Shown piece after piece: positions 16,211 to 19,309 of a stretch of 19,309 nt of DNA (position 1 is its first letter; each line of letters begins with the position of its first letter). The position numbers and the translations under genes were made by a program. This DNA comes from CAZAQB01 sp964487155 (GTDB taxonomy: Bacteria > Pseudomonadota > Gammaproteobacteria > Nitrococcales > Nitrococcaceae): NCBI GenBank assembly GCA_964487155.1, contig CAZAQB010000061.1, positions 1 to 19,309 of the forward strand, given 5' to 3'. The notes below the pieces were generated by a model. The model saw only the letters and a program-made list of their open reading frames with translations. It was not told where the DNA came from and did no database searches.

Positions 16211-16966
16211 TCAGGCCGCCTCCTCGCCGAACAGGGCGTAGCCGGTCTCCTCCAGCTCCTCGGCGAGTTCCTTGCCGCCGGAGCGCACGATGCGCCCGCC
16301 CACCAGAACGTGCACGTGGTCGGGCACGATGTAGCTGAGCAGCCGCTGGTAGTGGGTAATCACCAGGAAGCCACGCTCGGCGCTGCGCAGGTTATTGACC
16401 CCTTCTGCCACGGTGCGCAGGGCGTCAATGTCGAGGCCCGAGTCGGTCTCGTCCAGCACCGCCAGGGCCGGCTCCAGCACCGACAGGTGGAAGATCTCGT
16501 TGCGTTTCTTCTCGCCGCCGGAGAAGCCTTCGTTGACCGGGCGCTGCAGCAGGGACTCGTCCAGTTTCACGTCCGCCGCGCGGCTGCGCACCAGCGCCAG
16601 GAACTCCATGGCGTCCAGCTCACCCTGGCCGCGGTGCTTGCGGATGGCATTCACCGCGGCCTTGAGGAAGTACACATTGCTGACCCCGGGAATTTCCACG
16701 GGGTACTGGAAGCCCAGGAACAGGCCCTCCCGGGCGCGATCCTCCGGGGCCAGCTCCAGCAGATCGGCGTCGTTATAGTGGACGCGCCCGCCGGTCACCT
16801 GGAACTTGGGATCGCCGGCCAGCACCTTGGCAAGGGTGCTCTTGCCGGAGCCATTCGGGCCCATGACGGCGTGCACTTCGCCGGGGGCGATCTCCAGGTT
16901 GATGCCGCGCAGGATCTCGGTGCCCTCCACGGCGGCGTGCAGATCCTCGATTCGAAGCAGGCTCAT
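16211..16966 (-). CDS. sufC: Fe-S cluster assembly ATPase SufC
   Basis: SufC is the ABC-type ATPase that drives the SufBC2D scaffold. The 251-residue protein contains Walker A GPNGSGKST at 36-44, a Q-loop glutamine at 87, the signature FSGGEKKR at 148-155, Walker B ending in LDE at 171-173 followed by the SufC hallmark TDSGLDID, and the switch histidine in THYQ at 205. It is soluble, with no membrane partner, as expected of SufC. A strong GGAGG precedes the ATG. It lies 43 bp after sufB. Confidence 0.97.
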   Translation of the reverse strand: MSLLRIEDLHAAVEGTEILRGINLEIAPGEVHAVMGPNGSGKSTLAKVLAGDPKFQVTGGRVHYNDADLLELAPEDRAREGLFLGFQYPVEIPGVSNVYFLKAAVNAIRKHRGQGELDAMEFLALVRSRAADVKLDESLLQRPVNEGFSGGEKKRNEIFHLSVLEPALAVLDETDSGLDIDALRTVAEGVNNLRSAERGFLVITHYQRLLSYIVPDHVHVLVGGRIVRSGGKELAEELEETGYALFGEEAA

Positions 16967-17009
16967 CGGGTCCTCCAGTACGGAAATCGGAAACAGGGCA
17001 GGCGCGGCC

Positions 17010-18452
17010 TCAGCCGACGCTGTCCTCCAGGGTGACCTCCAGCAGCTTCTGGGCCTCCACCGCGAACTCCATGGGCAGGGTGCGGAAGACCTCCTTGCAG
17101 AAGCCGTTGACGATCAGCGAGACGGCGTCCTCTGGGGAGATGCCGCGCTGGGTGCAGTAGAACAGCTGGTCCTCGCTGATCTTCGAGGTGGTGGCCTCGT
17201 GCTCCACCTGGGCCGAGGGGTTCTGCACATCGATGTACGGGAAGGTGTGGGCGCCGCACTGGTCGCCCATCAGCATGGAGTCGCACTGGGAGTAGTTGCG
17301 CGCCCCCTCCGCCTTGGGCGTGATGCGCACCAGCCCCCGGTAGCTCTGCTCGCCGCGGCCGGCGGAGATGCCCTTGGAGACGATAGTGCTGCGGGTGTTG
17401 CGCCCCATGTGGATCATCTTGGTGCCGGTGTCCGCCTGCTGGCGGCCCCTCGTCACGGCCACCGAGTAGAACTCGCCCACGGAGTCGTCGCCACGCAGCA
17501 CGCAGCTGGGGTACTTCCAGGTGATGGCCGAGCCGGTTTCCACCTGGGTCCAGGAAATCTTAGAGTTCTTGCCGGCGCAGAGGCCCCGCTTGGTGACGAA
17601 GTTGTAGATACCGCCTTTGCCCTCTTCGTCGCCAGCGAACCAGTTCTGCACCGTGGAGTAGTTGATGGTGGCGTCATCCAGGGCCACCAGTTCCACAATG
17701 GCGGCGTGGAGCTGATTGCTGTCGTACATGGGGGCGGTGCAGCCTTCCAGGTAAGTCACGGAGCTGCCTTCCTCCGCCACAATCAGGGTGCGCTCGAACT
17801 GGCCCGACTCCCCATTGTTGATGCGGAAGTAGGTGGACAGGTCCATGGGGCACTTCGTGTTTTTGGGGATGTAAACGAAAGACCCATCGCTGAACACCGC
17901 CGAGTTCAGGGCGGCAAAGTAGTTATCGCCAATGGGTACCACCGTCCCCAGGTATTTCTCCACCAGGTCGGGGTGGTCTTTCAGCGCTTCGGAGATGGAG
18001 CAAAAAATGATGCCTTCTTCTGCCAGCTTCTCCTTGTAAGTAGTGGCGACGGAGACACTGTCAAAAATCGCGTCTACCGCGACGTTGGCCAGTCGCTTCT
18101 GCTCAGAGAGGGGAATCCCCAGCTTCTCGAAAGTATCCAGCAGCTCAGGGTCCACCTCATCCAGACTGCCCAACTTCTCCTGGTCCTTTTTCTTGGGAGC
18201 TGAGTAGTAAATGATGTTCTGGAAGTCGATGGGCGGGTACTTGACGTTCGGCCAAGCTGGTTCCTCCATCGTCAGCCACTTGCGGTAGGCCTTGAGGCGA
18301 AACTCCAGCATGAACTCCGGCTCGTTTTTCTTGGCCGAAATCATGCGAATAACGTCCTCATTAAGGCCACGAGGAATCACGTCGGCTTCAATATCAGTCT
18401 TAAAGCCGTACTTGTAGGGTTGGCTAACCAGGGACTGAACGGACGTACTCAT
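17010..18452 (-). CDS. sufB: Fe-S cluster scaffold SufB, apparent cyanobacterial/proteobacterial hybrid
   Basis: SufB is the main scaffold subunit that receives sulfur and builds the nascent cluster. The 480-residue frame is intact. C390 and E419 correspond to E. coli C405 and E434, the proposed sulfur entry and cluster residues. The N-terminal two thirds match cyanobacterial SufB as I recall it (QPYKYGF, IPRGLNED, MEEPAWPNVKYPPIDFQ, TKRGLC). The C-terminal third reads as proteobacterial (GDDSVGEF, GDQCGAHTFPY, DQLFYCTQRGIS). Base composition and codon use rise in GC in step. The switch lies near residues 297-320 (about 17,495-17,560), within the highly conserved stretch around WTQVETGSAITWKYPSC. 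The start at 18452 gives a standard N-terminus. Confidence 0.93.
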   Translation of the reverse strand: MSTSVQSLVSQPYKYGFKTDIEADVIPRGLNEDVIRMISAKKNEPEFMLEFRLKAYRKWLTMEEPAWPNVKYPPIDFQNIIYYSAPKKKDQEKLGSLDEVDPELLDTFEKLGIPLSEQKRLANVAVDAIFDSVSVATTYKEKLAEEGIIFCSISEALKDHPDLVEKYLGTVVPIGDNYFAALNSAVFSDGSFVYIPKNTKCPMDLSTYFRINNGESGQFERTLIVAEEGSSVTYLEGCTAPMYDSNQLHAAIVELVALDDATINYSTVQNWFAGDEEGKGGIYNFVTKRGLCAGKNSKISWTQVETGSAITWKYPSCVLRGDDSVGEFYSVAVTRGRQQADTGTKMIHMGRNTRSTIVSKGISAGRGEQSYRGLVRITPKAEGARNYSQCDSMLMGDQCGAHTFPYIDVQNPSAQVEHEATTSKISEDQLFYCTQRGISPEDAVSLIVNGFCKEVFRTLPMEFAVEAQKLLEVTLEDSVG

Positions 18453-18498
18453 AAATGGGACTCTCTGAACGTGCTGCTAGCGAACGGGTTTAACGGGT

Positions 18499-18858
18499 TT
18501 AGTATTTGCTGGTCTCGGAGCGGATCTCGTCGAAGGAGATGTCCTGTTTATCTCCAGAGAAGGGGTTATCCTCGGTGAGGAACAACATACAGTGGCACTC
18601 TTTGCGCTCCTGCATGGGAACACAGGGGCAGTTCCAGTAAATGGATTTAACCTCGGCCTCCTTGTCCTCGTAATGGCGACAGGGGCACAGGGGAGAACCG
18701 TAGTCGTCTTTGTGCTTGGCCAGGCCTTCGATCACAACCGCGGTAACGCCAGGGTCGGCGCAGAAGTAAGTGCCGGTACGCTTGGCGTAACTCTGCGCGA
18801 AGTTGCGCATCATTTCTAGGTTCTTGTCGGAAGCCTGGGTTGTTTTGTTATCAGTCAT
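18499..18858 (-). CDS. ftrC: Ferredoxin:thioredoxin reductase catalytic subunit FtrC
   Basis: FtrC reduces thioredoxin disulfides with electrons from ferredoxin through a 4Fe-4S cluster next to a redox disulfide. The 119-residue protein has the three Cys-x-Cys motifs CPC, CPC and CHC. Offset by three from the Synechocystis enzyme, C58, C77, C79 and C88 should bind the cluster, and C60 and C90 should form the active disulfide. Sequence and length are those of cyanobacterial and plastid enzymes. The frame is open to 18900, but the ATG at 18858 gives the family N-terminus. It is the first gene before sufB (46 bp), an arrangement I recall from some cyanobacteria. The variable-chain partner FtrV is not in the window. 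Confidence 0.94.
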   Translation of the reverse strand: MTDNKTTQASDKNLEMMRNFAQSYAKRTGTYFCADPGVTAVVIEGLAKHKDDYGSPLCPCRHYEDKEAEVKSIYWNCPCVPMQERKECHCMLFLTEDNPFSGDKQDISFDEIRSETSKY

Positions 18859-18889
18859 TACAGATGGTGTGTGGCGAGACAGCCCACTA

Positions 18890-18895
18890 ATTCTA
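18890..18895 (-). promoter_or_regulatory. Alternative -10 element for ftrC-suf
   Basis: TAGAAT on the minus strand matches the -10 consensus at five of six bases and lies about 31 bp before the ftrC ATG. Its expected -35 region coincides with the proximal SufR box, where no good -35 hexamer is seen. SufR binding there would block it. Confidence 0.3.
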
Positions 18896-18906
18896 TACAA
18901 TTAAAG

Positions 18907-18920
18907 CAACATTTAAGTTG
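18907..18920. promoter_or_regulatory. SufR operator, box 1
   Basis: CAAC-ATTTAA-GTTG is an exact match to the CAAC-N6-GTTG inverted repeat described as the SufR binding site in cyanobacteria. It is the box nearer to ftrC. Confidence 0.8.
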
Positions 18921-18933
18921 TCTAACTAATCTT

Positions 18934-18963
18934 AGACTAGTTTAGCAACAATGATGTTGTCAA
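18934..18963 (-). promoter_or_regulatory. Candidate promoter for ftrC-suf
   Basis: On the minus strand, a perfect -35 TTGACA (18958-18963) is followed after 18 bp by TAGTCT (18934-18939), a three of six match to the -10 consensus. SufR box 2 lies within the spacer and touches the -35, so bound SufR would occlude RNA polymerase. Confidence 0.4.
18946..18959. promoter_or_regulatory. SufR operator, box 2
   Basis: CAAC-AATGAT-GTTG is a second exact CAAC-N6-GTTG match. Its start is 39 bp from the start of box 1, close to four helical turns, so two dimers could bind on nearly the same DNA face. Confidence 0.8.
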
Positions 18964-19124
18964 AGTGGATCGTTAACAATTGGATCCATTTTCCTGGTCC
19001 TAAGGGTAGATTTTGAGAGGCTATCCAATCATCTCCTCCTCTCTGACCCAGGCCAGGTTAATATCGCTGGATTGCTAGAAACGCATCCACTTCTGTAGTA
19101 TCTGACGCCATGTGGGCCAACGCA

Positions 19125-19309
19125 ATGACTTCTGTGCAGCAACCCTCTACAAAAGATGACATTCTGGTTTACCTGCTGAAGCAGGGAGAAGCAACGGCTC
19201 AAGCTTTGGCAGCTCATCTTGAAGTTAGCGCCCAGGCCATTCGCCGTCATCTGAAAGATTTAGAAAACGAAGAGCTGATTGAGCACCACACTTCCCAGGA
19301 GGGCATGGG
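19125..19309 (+). CDS. sufR: Fe-S biogenesis repressor SufR, truncated by window end
   Basis: SufR is a DeoR-like winged-helix repressor of cyanobacterial suf operons that senses Fe-S status through clusters bound by its C-terminal cysteines. Only the first 61 codons are present. They cover the helix-turn-helix domain: DDILVYLLKQGEATAQALA, then the recognition region VSAQAIRRHLKDLE and ELIEHH, a close match to known SufR N-termini. The cysteine-bearing C-terminus lies beyond the window. The ATG at 19125 gives the family N-terminus; an in-frame ATG at 19110 would add five residues. It is divergent from ftrC-sufB, with two SufR boxes between them. The gene does not belong to the proteobacterial part of the window. 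Confidence 0.85.
   Translation, partial: MTSVQQPSTKDDILVYLLKQGEATAQALAAHLEVSAQAIRRHLKDLENEELIEHHTSQEGM

Larger units (their letters stand above)
18859..19124. promoter_or_regulatory. Divergent ftrC-suf / sufR control region
   Basis: This AT-rich gap separates minus-strand ftrC from plus-strand sufR. Positions 18,901-18,960 contain 17 G or C in 60, against 39 in 60 at 17,041-17,100 inside sufB. It holds two exact SufR boxes and candidate promoters for the ftrC-suf direction, listed separately. The divergent layout with SufR sites between the genes is the one described for cyanobacterial sufR and sufBCDS. Confidence 0.75.

Noticed and set aside
19029..19250. Minus-strand 73-residue open frame at the right end
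   Set aside because: It overlaps the clearly recognisable sufR helix-turn-helix region on the plus strand and has no family features.

Overview
Positions 1 to about 17,490 look like the chromosome of a GC-rich gammaproteobacterium. The evidence is family recognition: TsaB, a YoaA/DinG-type helicase, a bifunctional PBP1b, DsbB, a complete ectABC ectoine operon, a response-regulator GGDEF protein and a sufBCDSUT operon. Ectoine synthesis points to a halophile or halotolerant organism. An Ectothiorhodospiraceae-like source is my best guess, but no rRNA or other marker confirms it.

Layout: 1-452 is gene-free and holds an imperfect hairpin and a 272-bp MITE-like element with inverted ends and a 4-bp duplicated target. 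453-2431 (minus) is an MFS permease gene overlapping tsaB. 2432-2868 is the divergent control region. 2869-5231 (plus) is ectA-ectB-ectC, ending in a hairpin shared with the convergent gene. 5258-10539 (minus) runs dsbB, mrcB, a TPR lipoprotein gene and a yoaA-like helicase; the last three are coupled by 4-base overlaps. 10648-10956 (minus) is a small orphan ORF. 11086-12723 (minus) is a degenerate HPt/REC-REC-GGDEF protein. 12830-18452 (minus) is sufB-sufC-sufD-sufS-sufU-sufT. 18499-18858 (minus) is ftrC, the catalytic subunit of ferredoxin:thioredoxin reductase. From 19125 (plus) the window enters sufR, which runs off the end.

The main anomaly is at the right end. ftrC, sufR, two exact CAAC-N6-GTTG SufR boxes between them, and the first two thirds of sufB are typical of cyanobacteria and have much lower GC. 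The last third of sufB and all of sufCDSUT are proteobacterial in sequence and GC-rich. The switch falls inside sufB near 17,495-17,560, in one of its most conserved stretches, and keeps the reading frame. This is either a real recombination that put a proteobacterial SUF operon under cyanobacterial SufR control, or a chimeric contig joined at a conserved gene from a mixed sample. Sequence alone cannot decide; I consider a chimera at least as likely.

Functionally, EctABC makes the compatible solute ectoine from L-aspartate-beta-semialdehyde. SufBCD with SufS, SufU and SufT builds and delivers Fe-S clusters. FtrC, the YoaA-like helicase and SufR are Fe-S proteins themselves.
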